Shown piece after piece: positions 42,245 to 51,377 of a stretch of DNA of 64,000 nucleotides; position 1 is the first letter of the stretch, and each line of letters opens with the position of its first letter. Made by a program: the position numbers and the translations under genes. Source of the stretch: Pseudonocardia petroleophila (lineage in GTDB: Bacteria; Actinomycetota; Actinomycetes; Mycobacteriales; Pseudonocardiaceae); contig NZ_CP060131.1 of the NCBI RefSeq assembly GCF_014235185.1, forward strand, positions 1,371,501-1,435,500, given 5' to 3'. Under the pieces are notes generated by a model. It saw only the letters and a list, made by a program, of their open reading frames with translations. It was not told the origin of the DNA and searched no databases.

Positions 42245-42549
42245 ATGGCAGTCGTGCGGGAGTGTCGCGATGACGAGTGGTGGGGTGTCGTCGACTCCCC
42301 CACCTCTCTGGGCGGTTGCTGGACGCACTTCAGCGCCGTCGCCGTGCCCGGGTACAAGTCGCTGAACGCAGGACAGGTCGTCGAGCTGGAGTGGAGACCG
42401 CGCAGCAGAACGGCTACGACTACCGGGCGGTGCGCGTCTGGCCCAGCGGATCAGACCCGCACACCGAGCCAGCAGTCGACGGGCCGAAAGGCGCCTACCG
42501 CAGCTCACTGACGATCACGTTTGACGCCGAAGAAGGAGCAGCGCGCTGA
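42245..42549 (+). pseudogene. cold-shock-domain-like protein, frameshifted
   Basis: The first frame reads MAVVRECRDDEWWGVVDSPT and ends VVELEW; the adjacent frame continues TAQQNGYDYRAVRVWPSG to DAEEGAAR. Adding one G near 42393 joins them into a ~100-residue protein of the type annotated as cold-shock proteins in actinomycetes (WGVVDSP...CWTHFSAVAV...ELEW). It precedes the next pseudogene with a TGATG overlap. Confidence 0.6.
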
Positions 42550-42928
42550 TGGACGACGAGTGGGTGCCCGAGGCCACCAGGCTGGCGGTGGTTCGCATCC
42601 TGGAGCACGCTGAGCTGGTCGGTCTCGCCAACACCGAGGAGTTCACGTTCCGGTCGTTCTTCATGACGGCCGCCTGCGAGTTGCTCTACAAGCCGCGCTT
42701 CCAGACCGATGGCGCACGTTCGACCTCCTCGTCCAGGCCGACGACACCGCCTCGTTGATCGAGTTCAAGTACTACATGTCGAGGCCGACCTACCGCCTCG
42801 ACGGCAGCGCCGGCCCGAGGAAGGGCGGCGCGAGCGCGCAGAACGAGCGCGAGTTCCACGCCTGCGTCGAGAAGCTGGGCACCACCACCATCGACGGGAT
42901 CGACCAGCGCAGGCTTGTGCTGGTCTAA
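42549..42928 (+). pseudogene. PD-(D/E)XK-like nuclease remnant, frameshifted
   Basis: It starts MDDEWVPEATRLAVVRILEH in one frame. After the GG at 42711 the reading continues in another frame as RTFDLLVQADDTASLIEFKYYM, a D...ExK pattern suggestive of a restriction-type nuclease. The frame stops at 42928, which may be premature. No gene is evident from 42929 to 43172. Confidence 0.5.
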
Positions 42929-43172
42929 CACCGCGACGATCGCACCGCCGGCCGCAGCTCGCGGTCGCTGCACGGCAGCTACGCCGGCTCGGGCCGTCCG
43001 CGTCGGTGGCCCGGGTCTGGTCGTTCGCACACGAGGGCCTCGAAGCACGCGTCCTCGAACCCTCACTCGGCGTGGATGCGCTCAGATGCCCCTGAGGTGC
43101 AGCCTTGAGCGCGTCGTACGACGCGACCCGTGACTGGACGTCAACCTCAGCGGGGGCCTCGGCGGTACTACT

Positions 43173-44753
43173 TCATCCGGGAGCCCGGTCTGCTGCAACC
43201 GTCGTCTCGACCTCGACCGCACGCAGCATCTCGGAGGAGTTCTCCGCGCAGGCCGAGCAGATCGCGGCGCCGCCGGCGGACGGGTCGCGGTCCATCTCGA
43301 TCGCCACGTAGGACAGGTCGCAGACGTGGCAGCGGATCCGCGCCTCCCAGGCGTCGTCGACCTCGTCGCGCGGGTCGTTGCCACGCGCCTGCAACGTCGA
43401 TGCGCCGTAGCGCTCTGCCAGCGCGTACCCGGCCACGGCCAGGACGACTGTGATGACGGGCGCGAGCTCAGCCGCTACCGCGGACGCCGTCTGCACCGTC
43501 AGCGCGATGCCGATCCCCGATGCGACGATCCAGGCCAGTGCGCCCGCGGTGAGGGCGGGCAGCCGGCCCGGCCGGAACTCCGGGATCTCGGCATCACTGC
43601 GGTGCAGGAAGATGTGGGTCATCGCGATCGCGACCCATGCGGTGATGAACACGCCCTGCCAGGCCAGCGCGACGAGCAGGTAGCTGAGTACGTCGGTGAG
43701 CATCAGCAGATAGGCGATCACTCCGGCCACTCCCACCCAGACCACGCGCGGCGGATGCAGGCGCAGAACGCGTGACCCGAAGGCCTCGAGGTTGGATGAG
43801 GCGAGGTAATAGTTCGCCGTGTTGATGCGGGTCTGGGAGACGAAGATGACCAGCACGCCCACGAAGCCGAGCGCGTTGATGAATGCATCGATCACGCCGG
43901 TCTCGGAGCCGCTGATGTCCCAGGCGCGCAGCAGGTAGATGCCGATGAGCCCGTTCACTGCGAACGTGAAGACGTAGAAGACCCAGCCGAACGTGACCGT
44001 CGAGTGGAAGCGCTGGTCCTCGACCTTGCCGAATCGCGCGTAGTCGAACGTGAACATCATCATGATCCACACACCCATGTAGATCAGGTAGGCGGTGAGC
44101 CATCCGGGCAAGGCACTCGAACTCGCGGCCGAGCTCAGCCAGTTCTCCGGGTAGCCCTGCCGAACGGTGGTGGCCACGACCGCAGCGATCAGTCCGGCGA
44201 CGTAGAACGGCAGCAGCACCCCGTTGAGCCGGTCCAGCCAGATGCGGACGCCTCCGATCACGAGCGGCAGTGCGTAGATCACCACCGCGAGGTACCACAG
44301 CTTCAGCTCACCGCCGAAGTACTTCTGGAACGCGACGGCGATGACGGAGCCCTCGAAAACGGCGTAGTAGACAGCTGTCGCCGCAAAGATCAGCGGCGCC
44401 AGCGCCGAGCCGAGCAGGCCGAACAGGCGGCGGGAGAGCAGCGCGACGGTGAGCCCGGTCCGGGCTGCGTAGCGCGAAAGCACGGAGTTGACCGCCCCGT
44501 AGGTGACGACGGTGAGCGCCATGCCGATGAGGGTGTTCGGCGTGCCCACCGCGTCGGCCGAGGCCACAGCGACGTAGAGCCAGAACATCGCGGAGAACAG
44601 CGCCCACCGGGCCGACGCCAGCGACCACCTCCCCGAGCGCCAGGAATGCGGGACGACATGCGTGGAATAGTCCTCAGTGGCGGCGGCGCGCACCACACGT
44701 TCGTCGTCGGTGTAACTGATGTCCAGCGCAGCCTGTTGTTTCGGCAGAGACAT
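43173..44753 (-). CDS. NCS1-family nucleobase/heterocycle permease with C-terminal Cys-rich tail
   Basis: The 526-residue protein has the NCS1 topology of about 12 helices with conserved pieces (PHSWRSGRWSLASARWALF, MFTFDYARFGK). NCS1 carriers import cytosine, uracil, allantoin, hydantoins, thiamine or similar N-heterocycles with cations. Unusually, the C-terminus carries a zinc-ribbon-like tail with CHVC (about 475-478) and CSAC (about 499-502). The second ATG is chosen because GAGGAA precedes it. It is the distal gene of the catabolic cluster and probably brings in the pathway substrate. Confidence 0.85.
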   Translation of the reverse strand: MSLPKQQAALDISYTDDERVVRAAATEDYSTHVVPHSWRSGRWSLASARWALFSAMFWLYVAVASADAVGTPNTLIGMALTVVTYGAVNSVLSRYAARTGLTVALLSRRLFGLLGSALAPLIFAATAVYYAVFEGSVIAVAFQKYFGGELKLWYLAVVIYALPLVIGGVRIWLDRLNGVLLPFYVAGLIAAVVATTVRQGYPENWLSSAASSSALPGWLTAYLIYMGVWIMMMFTFDYARFGKVEDQRFHSTVTFGWVFYVFTFAVNGLIGIYLLRAWDISGSETGVIDAFINALGFVGVLVIFVSQTRINTANYYLASSNLEAFGSRVLRLHPPRVVWVGVAGVIAYLLMLTDVLSYLLVALAWQGVFITAWVAIAMTHIFLHRSDAEIPEFRPGRLPALTAGALAWIVASGIGIALTVQTASAVAAELAPVITVVLAVAGYALAERYGASTLQARGNDPRDEVDDAWEARIRCHVCDLSYVAIEMDRDPSAGGAAICSACAENSSEMLRAVEVETTVAADRAPG

Positions 44754-44874
44754 AGGGTTCCTCATCGCAGTGCCGGGTCCGATTTCGAGCTGATGGAAGT
44801 GTCGTTCACTTACCGTTCAGCCAGCACTGCGCGATGTGGCGCAACCGGCGCGTCCGGTGCCCCGTTCTGGACAG

Positions 44875-45264
44875 TCAGGAAAGGTGCTTCGGCAGTTCCT
44901 GCACCGCCCCAGAAATGGCGCCCTCGAACGCCTCCGCGAGAGTGACCGGCTCGATCTCGGTGGTGTAGACGACGACTGACCGCCCCGCGTTGACCTCGAT
45001 GACGTCAACCGTGCCCAGGTGGTACTCGACAGGGAGGTCTCCTCCCACGATCCGGTACTGGAACCGGCGCAATACCGGGTCGGAGTTGACGACGATCTCG
45101 TCGAGGCGGGATCCGTCCTGGAGCACGACCGTCCGGTGCGTGCCGTCGCCAGAGGACGAGCGCATGGCGGGGAACCAGTCCGCGATGTTCGCGGTGTCGC
45201 TGACGAGCTGCCACACCGTGTCCGGAGTCGCGTCGATGACGACGTGGGAGCGAAGGGATGTCAT
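44875..45264 (-). CDS. SRPBCC/START-like small protein
   Basis: The 129-residue protein follows the polyketide-cyclase/START pattern: SHVVIDATPDTVWQLVSDTANIADWFP at the N-terminus, a seven-stranded beta middle and a C-terminal helix. It binds hydrophobic ligands or catalyses ring reactions in some pathways. It sits 28 bases downstream of bioF. Its role in the pathway is unknown; binding or cyclisation/decyclisation of an intermediate is a guess. Confidence 0.7.
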   Translation of the reverse strand: MTSLRSHVVIDATPDTVWQLVSDTANIADWFPAMRSSSGDGTHRTVVLQDGSRLDEIVVNSDPVLRRFQYRIVGGDLPVEYHLGTVDVIEVNAGRSVVVYTTEIEPVTLAEAFEGAISGAVQELPKHLS

Positions 45265-45292
45265 GACTTCTCCATTGCGGTGAGGTGGGGCG

Positions 45293-46468
45293 TCAGCCCG
45301 CCAGGACGGACGCGATGTCGAGGGAGCGATCGGCCAGCACCGCGCGCAGCGTGGTCTGCGCGTGCTCGAGCTCGGCCGGGGTGAGGTCGGCGCGGGCGGT
45401 GAGGCGCAGGCGGCTGGTCCCTGTGGGAACGGACGGCGGGCGGAAGCATCCGACGCGCAGGCCCAGCTCGGCGCAACGGCGGGCTGCCTCGACTGCCGGC
45501 CCGGGCTCTCCGATGACGACGGGGACGATCGCAGATGGGGGCGGAGCCACGCCGGCTGCCGAAGCCAGTTCGCTTGCTGCGCGCACCACCGCGAGGCTCA
45601 GGCCGGGATCGTCACGCAGCACGCGCAGCGCGGCGAGCGCCGATCCGGCGCAGGCCGGCGCCAGGCCCGTATCGAAGATCATCGTCCGAGCGGTGTCGAT
45701 CAGGTGCTCCACGACCCGACCCGGAGCGAGGACGACGCCGCCCTGGCTACCGAGGGCCTTGGACAGCGTCGCGGTGATGATGATGTCGTCAAGGCCGGCG
45801 AGGCCGGCGGCGGCGCACAACCCTCGGCCACCGAGCCCACATACGCCCAGGCCATGTGCTTCGTCGACGACGAGGACAGCCCCATGGGCACGGGAGATCC
45901 GGTGCAACTCGCGTACCGGGGCTCGGGACCCGTCGATCGAGTTGATGCTCTCGGTGATGACGAGCGCTTGCGCCTGGGTGCGGCCGGCCAGCACGCGCTC
46001 CGTGGCGATCAGGTCGTTGTGGGGCACCACCTCGACGCGGCTGCGGGTGAGCCGGCAGGCGTCGATCAGGGAAGCATGGTTGGCGGCATCGGAGACGATG
46101 AGGCAGTCGGGCGAGCTCAGCGCTGTGACGGCGGCCAGGTTGGCGGTGTAGCCGGAGGAGAACACGAGCGCGCTCTCGGTGCCGGCGAAGGCGGCGAGCT
46201 CGTCCTCCAGGGTCTCGTGCAGTTCGGTCGTGCCCGTCACCAACCGAGAGCCGGTGGACCCCGCACCCCAGGTGCGCAGGGCGCGGATGCCCCCGTCGAT
46301 GACCTCGGGGTGGCGGGAGAGCCCGAGGTAGTCGTTGCTCGCGAGGTCGAGCAGTGACCCCGTCGGCGAGCGCGGGGTGAGTCGGCGGCGCAGCCCCATC
46401 TCTTCCCGGCCGGCTGCGTGCACGTCCAACCAGGCCAACGGGTCGAGTCGTCGTGTCATCGGTCTCAC
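45293..46468 (-). CDS. bioF: 8-amino-7-oxononanoate synthase (biotin synthesis)
   Basis: The 391-residue PLP enzyme has LLDLASNDYLGLSRHPEV, GAGSTGSRLVTGTTELH, VDEAHGLGVCG and the PLP lysine in TATLSKALGSQGG. It joins pimeloyl-ACP/CoA and alanine in the first ring-building step of biotin synthesis. The family also contains KBL and ALAS, but the SNDYLGLS and gene context with bioB favour BioF. GTG overlaps the upstream dehydrogenase stop (GTGA); an ATG three codons in is an alternative. Confidence 0.85.
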   Translation of the reverse strand: MRPMTRRLDPLAWLDVHAAGREEMGLRRRLTPRSPTGSLLDLASNDYLGLSRHPEVIDGGIRALRTWGAGSTGSRLVTGTTELHETLEDELAAFAGTESALVFSSGYTANLAAVTALSSPDCLIVSDAANHASLIDACRLTRSRVEVVPHNDLIATERVLAGRTQAQALVITESINSIDGSRAPVRELHRISRAHGAVLVVDEAHGLGVCGLGGRGLCAAAGLAGLDDIIITATLSKALGSQGGVVLAPGRVVEHLIDTARTMIFDTGLAPACAGSALAALRVLRDDPGLSLAVVRAASELASAAGVAPPPSAIVPVVIGEPGPAVEAARRCAELGLRVGCFRPPSVPTGTSRLRLTARADLTPAELEHAQTTLRAVLADRSLDIASVLAG

Positions 46469-47928
46469 CAGTCCACGGCCAGGTAACTGATCTCGAGGAA
46501 CTCGTGGATGCCCTCGAATCCACCTTCGCGGCCGATGCCCGACTGCTTCATGCCGCCGAACGGGGCGGCGGGATCGGAGATCGCGCCACGGTTGACCCCG
46601 ACCATTCCCGACTGCAGGCGCTCCGCCACGGCAAGCGCGCGACCGAGGCTGCCGGAGTAGACGTAGGCGGCGAGTCCGTACTCACTGCTGTTGGCTAGGG
46701 CGACCGCGTCGTCGTCGTCGGCGACCTCGATGATCGGGGCGACGGGCCCGAACGTCTCGTCCGTCGACAGCACGCTGCCGCGATCGACGTGAGACAGCAC
46801 GGTGGCCGGATAGAAGAAGCCTGGCCGATCCAGCGGTGCTCCTCCGGTGTGCAGCTTGGCGCCCTCCCCGACGGCGGCGTCGACGCGCGCAGCGAGATCG
46901 TCCTGCCGCCGGGCGTTGACCATCGGTCCAAGCTGCGTCTCCTCGTCCGTCCCGGCCCCGACGATGAGCCCGGCCATGCGCGCGGCGAGCCGGTCGGCGA
47001 ACTCGTCGGCGACCGCACCGTGTACGAGGAATCGATTGGCTGCCGTGCAGGCCTGACCGCCGTTGCGCATCTTGGCGAACATGGCCCCGTCGACCGCGTC
47101 ATCGAGGTCCGCGTCGTCGAGGACGATGAAGGGGGCGTTGCCGCCCAGTTCGAGCGACGTGTTGACGATCCGGTCGGCGGCCTGGCGGAGAAGGAGTCGG
47201 CCGATACCCGTGGATCCGGTGAACGACAGTTTGCGGATCCGCGGATCGGCCAGAGCGTGCTCGACGAACTCACCTGGCCGGTCCGTCGTCAATACATGGA
47301 CCACCCCGTCGGGAACGCCGGCACGCCCGAGCAGACCCGCGAGGTAGATCGCGGTGAGCGGGGTGTCCTCGGCCGGTTTCAGGACAGCCGTACAGCCGGC
47401 GGCGAGAGCGGGCGCGAGTTTGCGCGCCGCCATCGCGGCAGGGAAGTTCCACGGCGTGAGCAGCAGCGCCACACCGACCGGGCGGTGCACGGTGAGGATG
47501 CGGTTGGCGCCGCCGGGCGCTGTGCGCAACTCGCCACAGATGCGGACAGCTTCCTCGGAGAACCAGCGGAAGAACTCTGCCGCGTAGCGCACCTCGGCGC
47601 GGGCGTCGGCTCGGGTCTTGCCCATCTCCAAGCTCATCAGAAGGGCGAGCGGCTCGAGTTCGGCGAGCATCAGCTCGTGGGCGGATCGCAGGATCTCGGC
47701 GCGCACCCGCGGCGCTGTGGCCGACCATGACGGAAGCGCCTCGGACGCCTCGTCGATCGCGCGGTCGACGGCGGCGGGCCCGACCCGGGCGACGTCGGCG
47801 ATCGGCTCGCCGGTCGAAGGATCGAGCACAGCGAAGCCCTCGTCAGGCGTAGCCGGGGTGTGCTTGCCTAGCATCGGGCCGAGCATCGGGCGGATGTCGC
47901 CCGTGCCGATCGTGCTGTCGAGGATCAC
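46465..47928 (-). CDS. NAD(P)-dependent (succinate-)semialdehyde dehydrogenase
   Basis: The 487-residue aldehyde dehydrogenase has the cofactor-site TPWNFPAAMAARKLAPALAAGC, FTGSTGIG, the general base in LELGGNAP and the catalytic Cys in GGQACTA. The closest pattern is succinate-semialdehyde dehydrogenase (GabD). In this cluster it would oxidise the aldehyde released after heterocycle opening to a dicarboxylate such as succinate. The chain length is inference. Confidence 0.8.
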   Translation of the reverse strand: MILDSTIGTGDIRPMLGPMLGKHTPATPDEGFAVLDPSTGEPIADVARVGPAAVDRAIDEASEALPSWSATAPRVRAEILRSAHELMLAELEPLALLMSLEMGKTRADARAEVRYAAEFFRWFSEEAVRICGELRTAPGGANRILTVHRPVGVALLLTPWNFPAAMAARKLAPALAAGCTAVLKPAEDTPLTAIYLAGLLGRAGVPDGVVHVLTTDRPGEFVEHALADPRIRKLSFTGSTGIGRLLLRQAADRIVNTSLELGGNAPFIVLDDADLDDAVDGAMFAKMRNGGQACTAANRFLVHGAVADEFADRLAARMAGLIVGAGTDEETQLGPMVNARRQDDLAARVDAAVGEGAKLHTGGAPLDRPGFFYPATVLSHVDRGSVLSTDETFGPVAPIIEVADDDDAVALANSSEYGLAAYVYSGSLGRALAVAERLQSGMVGVNRGAISDPAAPFGGMKQSGIGREGGFEGIHEFLEISYLAVDW

Positions 47929-48034
47929 CTCGTGCTCCGTTCTCGGGCATCACGACGAAGGCCCGGGACGGTCGTCGGCGAGCCTCATCGTGGATCAGAG
48001 TGGTGGTTGTGCCGGTCAGGGGATCGCCGGACGA

Positions 48035-48757
48035 CTACCCCCTCACGGAGTCGATGACCCCACGCACCGCCCGAGCGACCTCAACAGCGTTGGGCGTGTC
48101 GGAATGGACACAGATCGAATCGACCCGCATCGGGAAGTCCTCGCCGGTGTCGGCCGTCGCGAGACCTTCCGTCAGCGCCTTCCGAGCACGTTGCTGGGCG
48201 TCCTCCACCGGGGTCGCGCGGGGCCGGCGCGCGATGATCAGACTGCCATCTGCGCGGTAGCCGAGATCGACGTAGAACTCCGCGACGAAGGGCACGTTGC
48301 GCTTGTTCGCCACCGCCTCGTGCTCGGTACCGGCCATACCGAAGACGGGTACGCCGTACTGGACGGCGACATCGCAGATCGCGTCCATGATGTCCTCCTG
48401 CCGGGCGGCCATCCCATAGAGCGAACCGTGCGGCTTGATGTGGTCGAGCGAAGCCCCGGCGGCGTCCAGGAAGGCGACCAACGACCCCACCTGGTACCGG
48501 ACGAGATCGGCGGTCTCATCGCGATCGAGCTTCATCTCCCGGCGGCCGAAGCCGACCAGGTCAGGAAGGCCTGGGTGGGCGCCGACCGTGACACCGGCGG
48601 CGAGCGCTTTCTCCACGGTCTCGCGGATCCCGGTCGGATCACCGGCATGGAACCCGCAGGCCACATTCGCGGTGTCGATGAGCGGCACCAGCGCATCGTC
48701 GTTGCCGAAGGAGTGAATGCCGAACGATTCACCCATGTCGGAGTTCAAGCTAACCAT
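48035..48757 (-). CDS. pxpA: LamB/YcsF family, 5-oxoprolinase subunit A-like lactam hydrolase
   Basis: The 240-residue protein shows all family blocks: SLNSDMGESFG, TANVACGFHAGDP, GVTVGAHPGLPDLVGFGRR and HIKPHGSLYG. PxpA with PxpB/PxpC (KipI/KipA) hydrolyses 5-oxoproline; LamB proteins are linked to lactam utilisation. Here the partners are separated from it by bioB, bsaP and a tautomerase gene and are accompanied by a biotin carboxylase, so the true substrate may be a different cyclic amide. It lies 29 bases upstream of a 106-base gap before the dehydrogenase operon segment. Confidence 0.85.
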   Translation of the reverse strand: MVSLNSDMGESFGIHSFGNDDALVPLIDTANVACGFHAGDPTGIRETVEKALAAGVTVGAHPGLPDLVGFGRREMKLDRDETADLVRYQVGSLVAFLDAAGASLDHIKPHGSLYGMAARQEDIMDAICDVAVQYGVPVFGMAGTEHEAVANKRNVPFVAEFYVDLGYRADGSLIIARRPRATPVEDAQQRARKALTEGLATADTGEDFPMRVDSICVHSDTPNAVEVARAVRGVIDSVRG

Positions 48758-48786
48758 GGAATCTCCTCGGTAGGATTTCGAGCCGC

Positions 48787-49011
48787 TCAGGCATCCGGCT
48801 CGCCGGTCGGGTCGTTCTCGTACTCGTAGGCGTCGCAGAAAAGCTTCCCGTTGCGACCCCAGCTCTCACGATCCACCTCGGTGAAGATGAAGTTGATCGT
48901 TTCCGGTTTGCAGTCACCGATTCTCGAGAACTCTCGGGTCAGGACCTCGGCCAGCTCGCGCTTCTGCTCGAGCGTGCGTCCTGGGAACCAGTCCACTCGA
49001 ATGAACGGCAT
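48787..49011 (-). CDS. 4-oxalocrotonate tautomerase-like protein
   Basis: The 74-residue protein starts MPFIRVDWFPGRT, giving the catalytic N-terminal Pro after Met removal, and has the beta-alpha-beta layout (EQKRELAEVLTREFSRI; INFIFTEVDRESW). Such tautomerases shift double bonds in keto/enol intermediates of ring-cleavage routes. It precedes pxpA by 29 bases and follows a 137-base control region. Confidence 0.75.
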   Translation of the reverse strand: MPFIRVDWFPGRTLEQKRELAEVLTREFSRIGDCKPETINFIFTEVDRESWGRNGKLFCDAYEYENDPTGEPDA

Positions 49012-49110
49012 GGCGCTGTACCTCCGGTTGTCGGACCGACGGAGCTGCACTCCACGGCGACGTGGCTGTCTCATCAGCTTGCAGTCCGGCCTGCAGTGCG
49101 ACGATGCGCA

Positions 49111-49120
49111 GTCTGTACAA
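49111..49120 (+). promoter_or_regulatory. GTCTGTACAA motif, candidate PucR site
   Basis: The decamer GTCTGTACAA lies in the gap upstream of the tautomerase-pxpA transcript. The identical decamer and a one-mismatch variant lie in the pucR/kipI intergenic region at 60938-60969. It may be the operator of the cluster regulator. Confidence 0.35.
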
Positions 49121-49148
49121 GCCGTCTGCTCGACGTGCGCCATACCGA

Positions 49149-49358
49149 TCACCGTCGATCCGTCGGCGTGCGCTCGCCGTGGCGGGAGCATCGCGCCCGC
49201 CAGCTGAAGGGATCGACCTGCACGACCATCCGCCGCCCGCACGCCGTGCAGTACCGGGGTGGATCGAGGCCATCGCGCGCACACGCATCGAGGCAGGTCG
49301 GACCGCGCACCTGCCCGCAATGCCCGCAGATCGTCTCCACCGTCGCCGAGGTGCTCAT
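49149..49358 (-). CDS. bsaP: biotin synthase auxiliary protein
   Basis: The 69-residue Cys-rich protein has CGHC near the N-terminus, then a [27 protein letters not shown] core. This pattern and the position directly behind bioB (ATGA overlap) match actinobacterial BsaP, a small iron-sulfur protein that supports BioB turnover. It would keep biotin synthase active in air. Confidence 0.75.
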   Translation of the reverse strand: MSTSATVETICGHCGQVRGPTCLDACARDGLDPPRYCTACGRRMVVQVDPFSWRARCSRHGERTPTDRR

Positions 49359-50362
49359 AGCGCCTGGTTGAGCGCCTTGATCGGCATCTGCAGCTCGGTG
49401 AGCAGATCGAGGTCGGTCTCGGCGGGCCGCCCGAGGGTGGTGAGGTAGTTGCCGACGATGATCGCGTTGATCCCACCGAGCAGCCCCTGGCGTGCACCGA
49501 GATCGCCGAGGGTGAGTTCGCGACCACCGGCGAACCGCAGGACGGTTCGCGGCAGGGCGAGGCGGAACGCTGCCACCGTCCGCAGCGCGTCGCTCCCCTC
49601 GAGCTGCGGCAGGTCACCGAATGGTGTCCCCGGGCGCGGGTTGAGGAAGTTGAGCGGCACCTCGTCGGGTTCGAGTGCGGCGAGCTGCCCCGCGAACTCG
49701 GCCCGTTGCTCCAGGGACTCACCCATACCGACGATGCCACCGCAGCACACCTCCATGCCCGCCTCGCGGACCATCTGCAGCGTCCCCCAGCGCTCCTCCC
49801 ACGTGTGCGTGGTGACCACCTGGGGGAAGTAGGACCTCGCCGTCTCGAGGTTGTGGTTGTAGCGGTGAACCCCCATCGCAGCGAGCCGGGTGACCTGGTC
49901 CTCGGTGAGCATGCCCAGCGAGCACGCGACGTTGATCTCGACCGCGTCGTTGATGGCGGCCACCGCTGCAACCACTTGTGTCATGAGGCGCTCGTCGGGT
50001 CCGCGGACTGCGGCGACGATGCAGAACTCGGTGGCTCCGGCCTTGGCCGTCTGTTTGGCCGCCTCGACCAGGGAGTCGATGTCGAGCCATGCCGATCGGA
50101 CCGGCGAAGCGAACAGGCCGGATTGGGAGCAGAAGTGGCAGTCCTCGGGGCAGCCGCCGGTCTTGAGCGAGATAATGCCCTCGACCTCGACCTCGGGCCC
50201 GCACCATCGCATGCGCACTTCGTGCGCAAGCTCCAGCAGCGGTGTGAGCGCCTCGTCGGGCAGGCGAAGCACCTCGAGGACGTCGGGCTCGGACAGGCCC
50301 CGGCCCTTGTCGAGGACCTGGCTCCGGGCACGGTCGAGAACGGCGAATCGAACGGTTGTCAT
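49355..50362 (-). CDS. bioB: biotin synthase
   Basis: The 335-residue radical-SAM enzyme has the cluster motif [13 protein letters not shown] (CxxxCxxC), [34 protein letters not shown] and [13 protein letters not shown]. It inserts sulfur into dethiobiotin. It belongs to the cluster transcript, 49 bases downstream of the KipA-like gene. bioA and bioD are not in the window, so the local set (bioB, bsaP, bioF) can only supplement a pathway encoded elsewhere. Confidence 0.95.
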   Translation of the reverse strand: MTTVRFAVLDRARSQVLDKGRGLSEPDVLEVLRLPDEALTPLLELAHEVRMRWCGPEVEVEGIISLKTGGCPEDCHFCSQSGLFASPVRSAWLDIDSLVEAAKQTAKAGATEFCIVAAVRGPDERLMTQVVAAVAAINDAVEINVACSLGMLTEDQVTRLAAMGVHRYNHNLETARSYFPQVVTTHTWEERWGTLQMVREAGMEVCCGGIVGMGESLEQRAEFAGQLAALEPDEVPLNFLNPRPGTPFGDLPQLEGSDALRTVAAFRLALPRTVLRFAGGRELTLGDLGARQGLLGGINAIIVGNYLTTLGRPAETDLDLLTELQMPIKALNQAL

Positions 50363-50411
50363 GGTGTCCTACTCCGGTGGCTGCGGCTCGGCTCGTCGAT
50401 GACGTGACGTC

Positions 50412-51377
50412 CTACGCGAGCAGCTCGGCGACGCGGGCGCTGCGGGCCCGATAGTCGCGACGCGCCGCGAGCGCCCCGTCCATGTCCACTTCGACGAACC
50501 GGGTCCTGGTGTTCGGGGCGGACTGAGCGACGACATCGAGGTCACCGCTGATGACCGTCCCGACCATCATGTATCCGCCACCGGAGACGGCGTCACGGTG
50601 CAGGATGATCGGCTCCACCCCGCCGGGGACCTGGATCGAGCCGATCGGGTACGGCGCGTCCACGATGTTCGACGGGTCCTGGCCTGCCCCGAACGGCGGT
50701 GTGCGTTCGATGGTGCTGAGCTCCGCTCCCTTGTAGCGGAAGCCGACGCGGTCGGCCACGGGGGTGAGGGTCCATGTCGTCTGCAGGAAGTTGTCCCGGC
50801 CCTCTGGGGCGAGGACGTGGTCGTAGAGACCCATCACGACCCGGACCTCGACGTCCTTGCCCAGCGCCGGCAGCAGGTCGCCGGGCAGGACGCGGCCCGG
50901 GGTACCTGCGCCGGCCCCGATCGGGAGAGTGTCCCCCGCGACCAGTGGTCGGCCCTCCATCCCACCGAGCGCACCGAGGCCGTAGGTGGCCCGGCTGCCC
51001 AGGACGACCGGGACGTCGATGCCTCCAGCGACCGCGATGTACGCGCGGGCGCCGCCCTTGACGAATCCGAAGCTGAGAACGTCCCCGGCCGAGACCGGGA
51101 ACGACTCCCACAGCGGTCGCGCTTCGCCGTTGATGCGGGGCGGCAGCTCCGCACCGGTGACCGCCACGACAGCATCTTCCGTGAACAGCAGCTCGGGTCC
51201 CATGTAGACGACCTCGAGTGCGCCGGCATCGGGAGGGTTGCCGACCAGACGGTTCCCGGTCGTGAGCGAGTACAGGTCCAACGCTCCGGACGGCGGGATC
51301 CCGACGTCGTAGTAGCCGCTGCGGCCGGTGTCCTGAACGGTGGTCGACAGTCCCGGCTTACGCACCTCAATCGACAC
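50412..51377 (-). CDS. KipA/PxpC-like carboxyltransferase subunit 1
   Basis: The 321-residue protein starts with the family pattern RKPGLSTTVQDTGRSGYYDVGIPPSGALD and has LWESFPVSAGDVLSFG, AYIAVAGGIDVPVVLGSRAT and a late GGYMMVGTVISGDLDVVAQ. The KipI and KipA folds together make the carboxyltransferase domain of urea carboxylase, and alone form PxpBC. With BCCP and biotin carboxylase encoded just upstream it most likely completes a split biotin-dependent N-carboxylase. The GTG start overlaps the KipI gene by 11 bases and follows GGAGGT. Confidence 0.8.
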   Translation of the reverse strand: MSIEVRKPGLSTTVQDTGRSGYYDVGIPPSGALDLYSLTTGNRLVGNPPDAGALEVVYMGPELLFTEDAVVAVTGAELPPRINGEARPLWESFPVSAGDVLSFGFVKGGARAYIAVAGGIDVPVVLGSRATYGLGALGGMEGRPLVAGDTLPIGAGAGTPGRVLPGDLLPALGKDVEVRVVMGLYDHVLAPEGRDNFLQTTWTLTPVADRVGFRYKGAELSTIERTPPFGAGQDPSNIVDAPYPIGSIQVPGGVEPIILHRDAVSGGGYMMVGTVISGDLDVVAQSAPNTRTRFVEVDMDGALAARRDYRARSARVAELLA

